DNA from: Melioribacter roseus
Lineage (GTDB): Bacteria > Bacteroidota > Ignavibacteria > Ignavibacteriales > Melioribacteraceae
DNA length: 32,099 nt
Assembly (NCBI GenBank): GCA_020726285.1
Contig: DYSW01000017.1
Location: 1 to 32,099, forward strand
Reading direction: 5' to 3'
This document shows, in pieces, positions 8,575 to 17,926 of the stretch (positions within the stretch are counted from its first letter, which is position 1; each line of letters opens with the position of its first letter). The notes under the pieces are model-generated. The model saw nothing but the letters and a program-made list of their open reading frames with translations. It had not been told where the DNA came from and made no database searches. The translations under genes and the position numbers were made by a program.

Positions 8575-9696
8575 ATGATAATAAAAGATGTAATAAATTA
8601 TATTGAAAATTGGGCTCCTAAAGGAGTCGCTTGGGAAAAAGATAACGTTGGCTTGCAGATTGGAGATTTAAATCGGCAAGTAAATAAAATCTTAATCTCG
8701 CTCGATTTAACGCTAGACGTTGCCAAACAAGCAATCAAAAGCAAAACCGAGCTAATAATTACACATCATCCTTTCTTCTTTTATCCTATAAAACAAATAA
8801 ACTTTACTTCCGACTCTAAATCACAAATAATAAAATTGCTAATTCAAAATGATATTGCTGTTTTTTCGGCTCACACAAATCTTGATTTTACAAAAGATGG
8901 CGTAAGTTTTCAACTTGCCAAGAAAATTGGGCTGAAAAACATCAGATTTTTAAAAAATATTGAAAATACGCTTTTCAAAATTATAGTATTTGTTCCAGAG
9001 GAAGACAAAGAAAAAGTAGCAAATTCAATTTTTGAAGTTGGTGGCGGAATTATTGGAGAATATCAAAAATGTTCTTTCCAAAATAATGGAATTGGAACTT
9101 TTGAAGGTTCGGAATTTAGCAATCCTAAAATAGGGAAAAAGCAAAATTTTGAAACAATTGACGAAGTTAGATTAGAAATTCGAGCAGAAAAGTGGAAACT
9201 TGATAAAATTATCGAGGTAATCAAAAAATCGCATCCATACGAACAACCAGCATTTGATATTTATCCATTACTTAATTCAAATGAAAATTATGGAATTGGT
9301 GCAATTGGAGAATTAGAAAATCCACTGGAAAAAGATGAGTTTTTTCAACAAATTACAAAAAAACTGAATCTTAAAAATTTCCGCTATTCAACCGGGAAAA
9401 ACCATAAAATTAAGAAAGTAGCTGTTTGTGGTGGTTCGTGTTCGAGCGAAGTAAATGTAGCAATCAACCAAAATGCCGATGCTTTTATTACAGCAGATAT
9501 TAATTATCACACTTTTCAGGAAACTGAGGAGAAAATTTGGTTCATTGACGCAGGTCATTTTGAAACTGAAGTTCCAATTTTAGATGAAATTTCGAAAAGG
9601 CTTAGAAATAACGCAAAATTACAAAATGAAAATTTAGAAATTGTTAAATATAAAGGGTCAACAAACCCAATTAGTTTTTATAAATATAAGGAGTAG
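8575..9696 (+). CDS. NIF3-family dinuclear metal protein (YqfO type)
   Basis: A 373-residue member of the NIF3/YbgI/DUF34 family, hexameric ring proteins that bind two metal ions; a GTP cyclohydrolase 1 type 2 label is sometimes attached but the activity is unproven. The N-terminus (MIIKDVINYIENWAPKGVAW followed by DNVGLQIGD) matches the family, which fixes the start at 8575. Metal ligands are seen in ITHHPFFF (about 62-69), TADINYH and IDAGHFETE near the C-terminus. The insert at about 135-235, with HPYEQPAFDIYPL, is the PII/CutA-like domain of the longer YqfO subgroup. A terminator hairpin sits immediately upstream. Its stop codon overlaps the Shine-Dalgarno region of the next gene. Confidence 0.93.
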   Translation: MIIKDVINYIENWAPKGVAWEKDNVGLQIGDLNRQVNKILISLDLTLDVAKQAIKSKTELIITHHPFFFYPIKQINFTSDSKSQIIKLLIQNDIAVFSAHTNLDFTKDGVSFQLAKKIGLKNIRFLKNIENTLFKIIVFVPEEDKEKVANSIFEVGGGIIGEYQKCSFQNNGIGTFEGSEFSNPKIGKKQNFETIDEVRLEIRAEKWKLDKIIEVIKKSHPYEQPAFDIYPLLNSNENYGIGAIGELENPLEKDEFFQQITKKLNLKNFRYSTGKNHKIKKVAVCGGSCSSEVNVAINQNADAFITADINYHTFQETEEKIWFIDAGHFETEVPILDEISKRLRNNAKLQNENLEIVKYKGSTNPISFYKYKE

Positions 9697-9699
9697 CCG

Positions 9700-10437
9700 G
9701 TGAAGCAAAAATTAGCAGATCTTTATGAATTACAGTTAGTAGATATCAAATTAGATAGTTTGGAAGAATTACGCGGAGATCTTCCTCTAATTGTAAATGA
9801 ATTAAACGCCCAAATGAAAGTTCTTCAGAACAATATTGAGGCAAAAGAATTGGATAAAAATACCGCACAAACAAAACGTGAAGAAAATGACAGCCAAATA
9901 AAATTGCACGCTGAAAATTTAACAAAATACAAAGCACAGCTTTACAAAGTCAGAAATAACAAAGAATACGACGCATTAACAAAAGAAATTGATTTTGCCG
10001 AAAATGGGATAAAAGAACTTGAGAAAGAAAATGACGAATTTGAAACGAAAATTTTAGTTTATTCTGATGCAATTGGCACAATTGAAATAGAATTAGAAAA
10101 GCTAAAAATTGAATTTTCAGAGAAAGAAGAAGAATTAACAAAAATTATTCAAACAAACGAAAAAGAAGAATCAAGATTACGAGAAATCCGAGATAAAGTA
10201 GCCGAAAAAATAAGAAAACCAGAAATGAATACGTATTGCAGAATTCGAAAAGCAAAAGGCGGAATAGCCGTTTCGAGTATTGTTCGTGGAGCTTGTTCGG
10301 GTTGCCATAGTGTAATTCCACCACAACGACAATTGGAAATTAAAAAAAATAATCGCTCATTCAATTGCGAAGCGTGCGGCAGGATTCTTGTTTCGACTGA
10401 AATATCCCTTGATGTAGAACAGAAAATAAATTTATAG
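9700..10437 (+). CDS. Coiled-coil protein with C4 zinc ribbon (DUF164/CT398-like)
   Basis: The start is GTG at 9700, supported by AAGGAG at 9688-9693 with a six-base spacer. Residues 1 to about 185 form a long, charged helical hairpin. The C-terminus carries a zinc ribbon with C199-x2-C202 and C223-x2-C226, as in the C4-type zinc ribbon family found beside NIF3 genes in many bacteria. The function is not established; a nucleic-acid or flagellum/pilus-related role has been suggested for relatives. It is three bases downstream of the NIF3 gene and nine bases upstream of aconitase, so the three genes are probably one transcript. Confidence 0.9.
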   Translation: MKQKLADLYELQLVDIKLDSLEELRGDLPLIVNELNAQMKVLQNNIEAKELDKNTAQTKREENDSQIKLHAENLTKYKAQLYKVRNNKEYDALTKEIDFAENGIKELEKENDEFETKILVYSDAIGTIEIELEKLKIEFSEKEEELTKIIQTNEKEESRLREIRDKVAEKIRKPEMNTYCRIRKAKGGIAVSSIVRGACSGCHSVIPPQRQLEIKKNNRSFNCEACGRILVSTEISLDVEQKINL

Positions 10438-10446
10438 GATAAATTA

Positions 10447-12714
10447 ATGACTGCAAACTTTGAAATGATTCAAAAAGTGTATGCTTCAATGGAAGTTGCA
10501 CACGAGAACGCTCGAAAAGCTACAGGTCGTTCTATTACTTACGCCGAAAAAATTCTTTTCAACCATCTTTGGGTTGGAACAGAATCCAAAAATTTTACTC
10601 GCGGCAAAGATTATGTTGAACTTGCTCCAGATAGAGTTGCAATGCAAGATGCAACAGCACAAATGGCTCTTCTCCAATTTATGCACGCTGGAAAACAAGA
10701 AGCCGCAGTTCCATCTACTGTCCATTGCGACCATTTAATCCGTGCAAAGATTGGAGCTGATGAAGATTTAGCAATCGCAAAATATGAAAATCTAGAAGTT
10801 TATGATTTTCTTGAATCTGTTTCCAGAAAATACAGAGTTGGATTTTGGAAACCAGGTGCGGGAATTATTCACCAAGTTGTTTTAGAAAATTATGCTTTCC
10901 CTGGTGGAATGATGATTGGAACTGACTCGCACACACCAAATGCAGGTGGTTTGGGAATGATTGCAATCGGCGTTGGCGGTGCTGATGCAGTTGATGTTAT
11001 GTCGGGAATGGCTTGGGAATTGAAATGGCCCAAACTTATCGGCATTAAATTAACTGGAAAATTAAATGGTTGGACTTCTCCGAAAGATGTAATTCTTAAA
11101 GTTGCTGGGATTTTAACCGTAAAAGGTGGGACAGGTGCAATTGTTGAATATTTTGGCGAAGGAGCAGAATCACTATCCGCTACGGGAAAAGCCACAATTT
11201 GCAATATGGGTGCGGAAATTGGAGCAACAACTTCAACTTTTGCCTTCGACACAAAAATGGCTGATTATCTTCGTGCTACCGAAAGAGAAGATGTTGCTGA
11301 ATTAGCGGAAAAATATGCTCATTTACTTAAAGCAGATAATGATGTTTATGCAAATCCAGAAAAATATTTCGACCAAGTAATTGAAATTAATCTTTCAGTT
11401 CTTGAACCACACTTAAATGGACCATTTTCACCAGACAGAGCTTGGACGATATCTGAAATTAAACAAGCTGTTATAGAAAATGATTTTCCAGAAGCCGTTA
11501 GTGTTGGATTAATAGGAAGTTGCACAAACTCAAGCTATGAAGATATTGACCGCTCAACTTCAATCGTAAAACAAGCATTAGCAAAAGGTTTGAAAGCAAA
11601 AGCTAAATACACAATTACTCCAGGTTCCGAACAAGTTCGAGCAACAATTGAACGAGATGGACAATTAGCTCTTCTCGAAGAATTTGGTGGAACAGTTCTT
11701 GCAAATGCTTGCGGTCCTTGCATTGGTATGTGGGAAAGATTAGATAATCCAACAAACGAAAAAAATACAATTGTTACGTCATTTAACAGAAATTTTGCTA
11801 AACGTCAAGATGGAAATCCAAATACATTGGCATTTGTAGCCTCGCCAGAAATGACAACGGTTTTAGCACTTGCAGGAAAATTAACCTTCAACCCAATTAC
11901 AGATTATCTTGAAAATGAAAATGGAGAAAAAATAAAACTTGACGAACCAATTGGCGATGAACTTCCTAAACTTGGTTACACAAAGGGCGAAGAAGGCTTT
12001 ATTCCGCCAACAGAAGGTGCGTTTGAGTCTACTGAAGTTATTGTAAAAGAAGATAGCACTCGTTTGCAATTGCTCGAAAGATTTCAATCTTGGGATGGAA
12101 ACGACTTCGAAAATGTTTCTCTTCTTCTTAAAGCAAAAGGGAAATGCACAACTGATCATATTTCAATGGCTGGACCTTGGCTAAAATTCCGCGGACATTT
12201 GGATAATATTTCAGATAATTTACTTCTCGGAGCAATTAACTCATTTACAGATAAACCAGGCGAAGTGAAAAATACTTTAACTGGCGAATACAAACGCATA
12301 AGCGATGTTGCTCGAGATTACAAAAGAGTTGGAATTAACTGGATTGTTGTTGGTGATGAAAATTACGGCGAAGGCTCAAGTAGAGAACACGCTGCAATGG
12401 AACCACGTCATCTTGGTGGAAAAGCAATTGTTGTTCGTAGTTTTGCGAGAATTCACGAAACGAATCTCAAAAAACAAGGAATGCTACCGCTAACTTTTGA
12501 TAACCCTGCAGATTACGATTTAATTCAAGAAGATGATAAATTTAGTTTAGTTGGAATAAAATCAATTGCTCCAGGAAGCAAAATATCACTTGTTGTGAAT
12601 CATTCAGATGGAACAAAACACGAAGTAGTGTTAAACCACACAATGAACGAAAATCAAATTGCTTGGTTCAAAGCCGGAAGTGCATTAAACTTGATAGCAG
12701 AACAAAACAGATAG
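10447..12714 (+). CDS. acn: Aconitate hydratase (mitochondrial type)
   Basis: Aconitase interconverts citrate and isocitrate in the TCA cycle, using a [4Fe-4S] cluster in the cytoplasm. The three cluster cysteines are present: C359 in [11 protein letters not shown], and C422 and C425 in ACGPCIGMW. Other substrate-site motifs are seen: [27 protein letters not shown], and [16 protein letters not shown] in the swivel domain. At 755 residues it has the length and sequence type of mitochondrial aconitase (also called AcnA in Bacteroidota), not of AcnB. It is the last gene before a terminator at 12737. Confidence 0.97.
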   Translation: MTANFEMIQKVYASMEVAHENARKATGRSITYAEKILFNHLWVGTESKNFTRGKDYVELAPDRVAMQDATAQMALLQFMHAGKQEAAVPSTVHCDHLIRAKIGADEDLAIAKYENLEVYDFLESVSRKYRVGFWKPGAGIIHQVVLENYAFPGGMMIGTDSHTPNAGGLGMIAIGVGGADAVDVMSGMAWELKWPKLIGIKLTGKLNGWTSPKDVILKVAGILTVKGGTGAIVEYFGEGAESLSATGKATICNMGAEIGATTSTFAFDTKMADYLRATEREDVAELAEKYAHLLKADNDVYANPEKYFDQVIEINLSVLEPHLNGPFSPDRAWTISEIKQAVIENDFPEAVSVGLIGSCTNSSYEDIDRSTSIVKQALAKGLKAKAKYTITPGSEQVRATIERDGQLALLEEFGGTVLANACGPCIGMWERLDNPTNEKNTIVTSFNRNFAKRQDGNPNTLAFVASPEMTTVLALAGKLTFNPITDYLENENGEKIKLDEPIGDELPKLGYTKGEEGFIPPTEGAFESTEVIVKEDSTRLQLLERFQSWDGNDFENVSLLLKAKGKCTTDHISMAGPWLKFRGHLDNISDNLLLGAINSFTDKPGEVKNTLTGEYKRISDVARDYKRVGINWIVVGDENYGEGSSREHAAMEPRHLGGKAIVVRSFARIHETNLKKQGMLPLTFDNPADYDLIQEDDKFSLVGIKSIAPGSKISLVVNHSDGTKHEVVLNHTMNENQIAWFKAGSALNLIAEQNR

Positions 12715-12736
12715 AAATTATAATTATTTTTAATTC

Positions 12737-12771
12737 AAAAGCTCGATTTTGCAAAATTTTCGGGCTTTTTT
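12737..12771 (+). terminator. Intrinsic terminator after aconitase
   Basis: AAAAGCTCGA (12737-12746) pairs with TCGGGCTTTT (12760-12769) in a 10-bp stem with one G-T wobble, followed by further T. The loop itself contains TTTTGCAAAA and can pair. It lies 23 bp after the aconitase stop. The arms are nearly symmetric, so it may also serve aat-side transcripts, although aat ends at 12782. Confidence 0.8.
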
Positions 12772-12781
12772 ATTTATAGAA

Positions 12782-13381
12782 CTAAAAAAATACAAATCTT
12801 TTGTATGCTTGGTTCAAAAGAAATTCATAATCAAAAAGTGAAATTTCTGTCGCTCCGAACATCGCCAAATGAGGTGTTATATATTGAACATCCAAAAGAA
12901 CAAAGTTTTTTTCAACCAATCGCTCAAGTAATTTTGCCAATGCTATTTTGGAAGTTTGTGGCTTTTTGGAAAACATAGATTCACCGAAAAACGCACCCCG
13001 GAAAGTAACACCGTACAAGCCACCAACTAATTCATCTTCATCATAGACTTCAACTGAATGTAAATGTCCCAAATTAAATAAATTCTGATATGCCGAAATT
13101 AGCTCAGCGGAAATCCAAGTTTCTGTGCGGTTCGCACAATTTTTTACAACTTCCATTGTATTAAATGAATATTTAATAACGAATTCATTGTTTTCTATAA
13201 ATTTTTTGAGCGAACGTGGAATGTTAAAATTATCAAGCTGAATGATTGTTCTAATTTGCGGAAAATACCAATCAATTTCTCCAAATTCATCTGCCATAGG
13301 AAATGCTCCGCGGGCATATAAATTAATCATTTTGTCTGGTTGCAGTAATTCTCTTTTATCAAGCGAATCTTCGACGGCCAT
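12782..13381 (-). CDS. aat: Leucyl/phenylalanyl-tRNA-protein transferase
   Basis: This enzyme transfers Leu or Phe from tRNA to the N-terminus of proteins that start with Lys or Arg, marking them for ClpS/ClpAP degradation (N-end rule). Family motifs are seen: MINLYARGAFPMAD at about 18-31, DWYFPQIR (the family usually has WWxPxxR), ETWIS, LGHLHSVEVYDEDELVGGLYG and FFGESMFS. Length 199 residues is normal. The ATG overlaps the TAA of the upstream phosphatase gene by one base (TAATG), so the two are probably co-translated. Confidence 0.94.
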   Translation of the reverse strand: MAVEDSLDKRELLQPDKMINLYARGAFPMADEFGEIDWYFPQIRTIIQLDNFNIPRSLKKFIENNEFVIKYSFNTMEVVKNCANRTETWISAELISAYQNLFNLGHLHSVEVYDEDELVGGLYGVTFRGAFFGESMFSKKPQTSKIALAKLLERLVEKNFVLLDVQYITPHLAMFGATEISLFDYEFLLNQAYKRFVFF

Positions 13382-15024
13382 TATTTTACCAATTTATGCA
13401 GAAGAGAATTTCCAACATTTCCAGTAGTCATTTTAATTTTCAGATAATCCGCAATTGTTGGTGCAATGTCGTGTGGACCAACTGGAGTAGAATTAAAACC
13501 ATGTGGGATTTTTGGTCCAGCAATTATTAATGGAACGAATGTATCATAATCCCACGGAGTGCCATGTGTTGCGGCTACTTGCCTTCTTTCATCAACTTTG
13601 GAGGCTAAAAACCAATTCTGAAGTGGAACGATGTATAAATTTCCCGAGCGTATTTCGTTGTATGAATTCTGAACTTTGCATGAAACAAAATCCTTTTTTA
13701 GATTGTCGTTTTCTAACTCTGTTGCCGTAAAAACTCGATAAACACCTTCTTCGTTTGCCAATAAAGCGGCTAACAGGTTTTCGACTTCTGAAAGATTTAC
13801 ATTTGATTTGCTGATGTTCTCTTCATCAAGGTAAATGTATGGCGGAATAAGTGAAAAAACTACTTCGAAATCGAAATTGAATTTTTCGCGTGCATAATTA
13901 TTGCACTTTTCTATAAATGGGGAAACGGCTAAAACTCCGGTTGGAATGTTCTGCGTTTCAAGAAATTCTGGAGCTTCGCAAACTCCGTGATCGGCGGTAA
14001 CAACAATTAAAACTTTATCCAATCCTATCTTTTCATCAATAAATTCAAAAAGTTGAGAAAGTGTGAAATCAAGGTTTACAATCTGATCTTCGTATTCTAA
14101 TGTTTGTGGGCCAAAAAGATGTCCGATATAATCTGTACAAGAAAAACTGATAGATAAGTAATCTGTAGTTTCGGTTTGTCCAAGTTTCTCGGCAGAAATG
14201 ACCATTTTAGCAAATTCTGAAGTTAATCTATCGCCCCAAGGAGTAAATGCAATTATTTTCTGAAATTGTTCGAGTGAAATATTGTCGAATGAATGTGGAA
14301 AAGTATAACCAAGTTCGGGAATAGTTTTTTCGAACGAATTAGAGTCTAAATCTTTGAATTTGTATTTATTTTTGTCAATTAACAAATTCCAACCTTTTTT
14401 ATAGTAATCTTCAACAATATTTTTAGTATTCCACGATTTTACATATTCTGGCAAATCTTCAAAATAATAATCACTACTCACAAAATTTCCGTTGCTTTTT
14501 GAATACCAAAATGCTTTTCCCGAATGTCCACCAAGAAAAATTGCTCCTCTATCTTTAATAGAAATTCCAAATATTTTAGCTTTTCCATTTTGCGAGAGAT
14601 TAATTTCATCACCAATTGCTGAGCCAATCATTTGTTTTGGAGAAAGTCCGAAACTTGCTTTTCCACCAAGCAAATGAGCGGAATCATCTTGACATGCATT
14701 CTTAAATTCGTGCAAATTTCTATCGTACCAATCATTTCCTACAATTCCGTGATAAGCGGGAATAGAACCAGTTGCAATTGTTGCGTGCCCCGGAGCAGTT
14801 TTTGTTATTGAATGAATTAAGTGAGCATTTGTAAAATTCATTCCATTATCGATTAAGTAGTTAAAACCATCTTTTGAGAGATTTTCTTTATATTTATTAA
14901 TAATATCGCCACGCATTTGATCAACCACGATTTGCAAAACAAGTTTTACATCAGATTTTGAATTTTCTATTTGAGAGAAAGCAACCGAAAACACAAGCAT
15001 TAAAAGCAAAATATTTTTTTTCAT
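13381..15024 (-). CDS. Alkaline phosphatase family protein (PafA-like)
   Basis: The start chosen is the ATG at 15024, which gives the signal peptide MKKNILLLMLVFSVAFSQ; upstream in-frame ATGs at 15033 and 15054 would only add a hydrophilic tail. The mature protein belongs to the PafA/type I phosphodiesterase group of the alkaline phosphatase superfamily: VVDQMRGD with a metal-binding Asp, the nucleophile region KTAPGHAT, an SFSCTDYIGHLFGP segment, VTADHGV with Asp-His ligands, and a late ATHGTPWDYD motif. It would act on phosphate monoesters in the periplasm. It precedes aat, with overlapping stop and start. Confidence 0.92.
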   Translation of the reverse strand: MKKNILLLMLVFSVAFSQIENSKSDVKLVLQIVVDQMRGDIINKYKENLSKDGFNYLIDNGMNFTNAHLIHSITKTAPGHATIATGSIPAYHGIVGNDWYDRNLHEFKNACQDDSAHLLGGKASFGLSPKQMIGSAIGDEINLSQNGKAKIFGISIKDRGAIFLGGHSGKAFWYSKSNGNFVSSDYYFEDLPEYVKSWNTKNIVEDYYKKGWNLLIDKNKYKFKDLDSNSFEKTIPELGYTFPHSFDNISLEQFQKIIAFTPWGDRLTSEFAKMVISAEKLGQTETTDYLSISFSCTDYIGHLFGPQTLEYEDQIVNLDFTLSQLFEFIDEKIGLDKVLIVVTADHGVCEAPEFLETQNIPTGVLAVSPFIEKCNNYAREKFNFDFEVVFSLIPPYIYLDEENISKSNVNLSEVENLLAALLANEEGVYRVFTATELENDNLKKDFVSCKVQNSYNEIRSGNLYIVPLQNWFLASKVDERRQVAATHGTPWDYDTFVPLIIAGPKIPHGFNSTPVGPHDIAPTIADYLKIKMTTGNVGNSLLHKLVK

Positions 15025-15104
15025 AATTACCATTTTTACTATTTTGAGCTGCAAAAATACACTATCTTTTATTACAATTATATAAACATAAGGTTAATTG
15101 AAAT

Positions 15105-15440
15105 ATGACAAGTCCTTGCGAAATAGATAAATCGTCATTTTATATTGCCTGTTTTACTAATTACGATGGATGTGATGTTTTCGATCAACTTAAAATTGGC
15201 ACTAAATTACAATTTGTAGCAGAAGAAAATTCCCAGAACGATGAAGCGGTTGCAATTTATTTTGAAAAGACAAAACTTGGGTATATTACAAAATCGCAAA
15301 ATTTTTGGATAAGTAAAATTTTGAGAACGTGTTATAATATTTTCGAAGTAAAAAATCAGCAAGTTTCTCCAAATGTACATCCCGAAGAGCAAATTCGAGT
15401 TGTTGTAAAAGTAAAATCAAATTTGAGCAAAAAGAAATAA
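15105..15440 (+). CDS. Small HIRAN-domain protein
   Basis: A 111-residue protein consisting of almost only a HIRAN domain. The core pattern is visible: a first strand (FYIACFTNYDG), GTKLQFVAEENSQNDEAVAI, and KLGYITKSQN. HIRAN domains bind DNA ends or 3'-hydroxyl groups in HLTF/Rad5 remodellers, and small stand-alone versions occur in bacteria with unknown roles. It is transcribed divergently from the phosphatase gene across an 80-bp gap. Its stop is one base before the start of the EamA transporter. Confidence 0.8.
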   Translation: MTSPCEIDKSSFYIACFTNYDGCDVFDQLKIGTKLQFVAEENSQNDEAVAIYFEKTKLGYITKSQNFWISKILRTCYNIFEVKNQQVSPNVHPEEQIRVVVKVKSNLSKKK

Positions 15441-15441
15441 T

Positions 15442-16368
15442 TTGACAATTCAAACGAAATCAACTTTTTTCGCAATTATTTCTGTTTTACTTTGGTCAAC
15501 AGTTGCAACGGCTTTTAAAATTACGTTACAAGGAGTTAGTGCAACCGAATTACTTTTTTATGCATCTTTAACAAGTACGTTCATTTTTGCGATTGCAATC
15601 AAAATAAAAAAAATCAGTTTGCAAAACGTATTGTTTGAGAAAACCACACTTTTCAGAAATATTCTACTCGGGCTTATTAATCCATTTTTGTATTATTTAG
15701 TTCTTTTTAAAGCTTACGATCTACTTCCAGCTCAAGAAGCACAGCCACTTAATTATACTTGGCCAATTGCAATTTCTATTTTTTCTTCAATATTCTTAAA
15801 AACTAAAATTAGTTGGGTTACAATTTTAGGTTTGTTGATCTCATTTTTGGGAGTTTTGATTATTGCAACGCATGGGAATATTCTGGGTTTTCAATTTCAC
15901 AATGTTTTTGGGACAATTCTTGCGGTTGGAAGTTCATTAATTTGGGCAACTTTTTGGATATTAAATATTAAAGATTCCCGCAAAGATGAAATCAAGCTAT
16001 TCTCGGCATTTTTCTGGGGAACCATTTTTACATTTTTATATATTCTTGCGTTCGATTCGCTTTCTTTTCCCAAATTAAACTATTTATTTGCAACAATTTA
16101 TATTGGATTTTTTGAAATGGGAATTACTTTTTTGTTGTGGCTAAAGGCATTAAATCTAAGTTCAGATAAAGCAAAAACATCTGCGATTGCTTACTTTTCG
16201 CCATTTTTATCAATGCTTTTTATCGCTATAATTTTAGAAGAAACGATTATTTTTTCATCAATTTTGGGATTATTTCTAATAGTTGGCGGAATATTGGTTC
16301 AAAATTTAGTTCAATTTGTAAAAATATTCAAAAAGAAAAATGAGTTAATTTCTAAAGATTTGTATTAA
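15442..16368 (+). CDS. EamA/DMT-family transporter
   Basis: A 308-residue inner-membrane protein with ten predicted hydrophobic segments in two repeated EamA halves. The first half starts FFAIISVLLWSTVATAFKI and contains the typical AQEAQPLNYTWPI segment; the second half contains IWATFWILN and a TSAIAYFSPFLSML segment. The start is TTG at 15442, one base after the HIRAN stop. The substrate is unknown; relatives export amino acids or metabolites. Its last 17 bases overlap, on the opposite strand, the end of the OxyR remnant. Confidence 0.9.
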   Translation: MTIQTKSTFFAIISVLLWSTVATAFKITLQGVSATELLFYASLTSTFIFAIAIKIKKISLQNVLFEKTTLFRNILLGLINPFLYYLVLFKAYDLLPAQEAQPLNYTWPIAISIFSSIFLKTKISWVTILGLLISFLGVLIIATHGNILGFQFHNVFGTILAVGSSLIWATFWILNIKDSRKDEIKLFSAFFWGTIFTFLYILAFDSLSFPKLNYLFATIYIGFFEMGITFLLWLKALNLSSDKAKTSAIAYFSPFLSMLFIAIILEETIIFSSILGLFLIVGGILVQNLVQFVKIFKKKNELISKDLY

Positions 16369-16780
16369 TTTCACCGCTATTTGTGTTCAGAAGAATATTT
16401 GTTGGAAGATTCTGAATAATTATTTTCTGCAATTCATTGATAATCTTTTTTCTTAAAAATGTTTGATTTACAACCAAATTCACATTTCTTACAGGCGAAG
16501 ATTCGCCAATTTCTCGCACATTTTTTTTCTGATTTTCATTTAAAAATGGAATTGCAAGTTCGGGAATTATCGTAATTCCTTCACTATTTTCGATTATTCT
16601 TATAATTGAATCAATTGAAGTACTTTCATATTTAAAACTATCTCGTTTAGTTTTGCGAGAAGTGCAAATATTTATAATCTGATTCCTGAAACAATTTCCC
16701 TCTTTCAAAAGCCAAAGTTCATCAAGATTTATTTCAGATAGTTTAAGTGAAATATTTGCAGAAAGTGGATTTTTTGAAAA
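16352..16780 (-). pseudogene. 5'-truncated OxyR-like LysR regulator
   Basis: The reading frame is open from right after the TAG of the upstream lipoprotein gene to a TAG at 16352-16354. It encodes only the C-terminal half of an OxyR-type LysR protein. The first visible part is NPLSANISLKLSEINLDELW, then LLKEGNCFRNQIINIC, which keeps both OxyR sensing cysteines with the same eight-residue spacing as E. coli C199 and C208, then ENSEGITIIPELAIPF. The DNA-binding helix-turn-helix and the first part of the sensor domain are missing. The first ATG in frame (16708) begins inside the sensor domain. A gene remnant is most likely; a translated short sensor fragment cannot be excluded. Confidence 0.75.
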
Positions 16781-17491
16781 CTACTTTTTTTTAGCTTTAT
16801 TTTTGTTTTTATTTGCTTCAATTACATCTTCTCGTAAAGTTTCGCCCATTTTAAACCCAATATCATCTGCGGCTCCAGAAACAGCAGAAACCAACTTAGC
16901 TTCATCGACTAGTAAAAGTTGAATTGTATTTATTAAGTTTTGTTCTGTTGTGTTTCCTTTATTGGAAGAAAAATCAAGATTCAGGTAATTTGTTCTATAT
17001 TCTGAATTTGCCCAAACTAACTCGCCACTTTTTCTTTCTGTAATTTCTGCATTGGAATACATTTTAATTGAAACCGTGTTTTGTTCTACAATCAATTCAC
17101 ATTTCTCCAAAACAATGTTGCAAATAAAATCTGTAGAATCACCAAGTGTATCGACTGATTTCATATTTAAATACGCTTGAAGAGAATTTTCCAAACCATC
17201 AGCAACTTTTTCAATTAGCATTTCTGTGTTAATTGCTTTTTCAAGTGCACGTTTTTTTTCATACGTAATTAAGTCTGAACCAATCGAAGAAGCAATTTGT
17301 TCTAAAATAGATTCTTTTTCTTTCTTCTGATTAGATGTTACCGTTGTAATTTGAATTACTCTTGCTTCGGGTTTTACAAGTGTTGTTGTAAAAATCTTTG
17401 AGCCATCAACATCATATTTTGCTAATTCATTTGTGTGTGTACAAGAAATTGCAAAAAGTAATGGAAGAATTAGTATTATTATTCTTTTCAT
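16781..17491 (-). CDS. Lipoprotein of unknown function
   Basis: The start is the ATG at 17491, supported by AAGGAGAAC at 17495-17503. It gives MKRIIILILPLLFAISC with a lipobox (AISC, C17). A longer frame upstream would overlap the thioesterase gene and is rejected. The 236-residue product has a mixed alpha/beta body, a segment EKCELIVEQNTVSIKM suggesting beta strands, and a lysine/asparagine-rich tail. The family is not recognised. It lies 16 bp after the acyl-CoA thioesterase gene. The stop codon is directly followed, in frame, by the headless OxyR remnant, so this gene marks the point where that gene lost its 5' half. Confidence 0.75.
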   Translation of the reverse strand: MKRIIILILPLLFAISCTHTNELAKYDVDGSKIFTTTLVKPEARVIQITTVTSNQKKEKESILEQIASSIGSDLITYEKKRALEKAINTEMLIEKVADGLENSLQAYLNMKSVDTLGDSTDFICNIVLEKCELIVEQNTVSIKMYSNAEITERKSGELVWANSEYRTNYLNLDFSSNKGNTTEQNLINTIQLLLVDEAKLVSAVSGAADDIGFKMGETLREDVIEANKNKNKAKKK

Positions 17492-17507
17492 TTTGTTCTC
17501 CTTATTG

Positions 17508-17915
17508 TTAAACTGAATAAATTTGTAAAATATCATCTGGAATGCGGACTGGTCTTCCAGTTTGAATTGAAAGCAGAACAAATTCTGCTTGTCCATCAAC
17601 ATAAATTTTTGTTTCACCTTTTTTATAAATCCAATAATTAACAACTACTGTGGCTCCATTGTAACTTTCAACTTGAGTTTTTACAATAGCTATTTCGCCC
17701 ATTTTTAATGCCCGTTTATATTCAACTTTGAAGCTTTTAGTAAACCAATTCAAACCTCTATTTACAAACTCTTCCATCGACATTTTATAATCTTTTTTCA
17801 TTTGGTCGTATCTTGCGGCAAGCATAAAATCCAAATATTTTGTGAAATGAACATGCTGGTTTGCGTCAATATCATCTGGTCGAACTGAAATTTCTGATTC
17901 AAAAATTTTGTACAT
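17508..17915 (-). CDS. Acyl-CoA thioesterase (4HBT/YbgC-like hotdog fold)
   Basis: A 135-residue hotdog-fold protein. The family motif is VRPDDIDANQHVHFTKYLDF near the N-terminus, with the usual catalytic Asp (DIDANQHV corresponds to DxDxxGHVN). It continues with the helix LAARYDQMK and the strands FKVEYKRALKMGEIAIVKT and GQAEFVLLS. Such enzymes hydrolyse acyl-CoA thioesters in the cytoplasm; the acyl group is unknown. It sits 11 bp after the TamA-like gene and 16 bp before the lipoprotein gene. Confidence 0.9.
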   Translation of the reverse strand: MYKIFESEISVRPDDIDANQHVHFTKYLDFMLAARYDQMKKDYKMSMEEFVNRGLNWFTKSFKVEYKRALKMGEIAIVKTQVESYNGATVVVNYWIYKKGETKIYVDGQAEFVLLSIQTGRPVRIPDDILQIYSV

Positions 17916-17926
17916 CTTTTCCCTTC

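Noticed and set aside
10890-11252. 120-codon open frame on the minus strand inside aconitase
   Set aside because: It lies wholly opposite a well-conserved gene, has no ribosome site, and its proline/alanine-rich composition is the typical antisense shadow of that frame.
11881-12159. 92-codon antisense frame rich in Phe, Lys and Asn opposite aconitase
   Set aside because: Shadow of the conserved coding strand; no independent signals.
15025-15054. Longer start of the PafA-like phosphatase
   Set aside because: The extra residues precede an ordinary signal peptide and would spoil it; the ATG at 15024 is the natural start.
17492-17644. N-terminal extension of the lipoprotein at 16781-17491
   Set aside because: It overlaps the thioesterase gene in another frame and would bury a clear signal peptide with a good Shine-Dalgarno sequence at the internal ATG.
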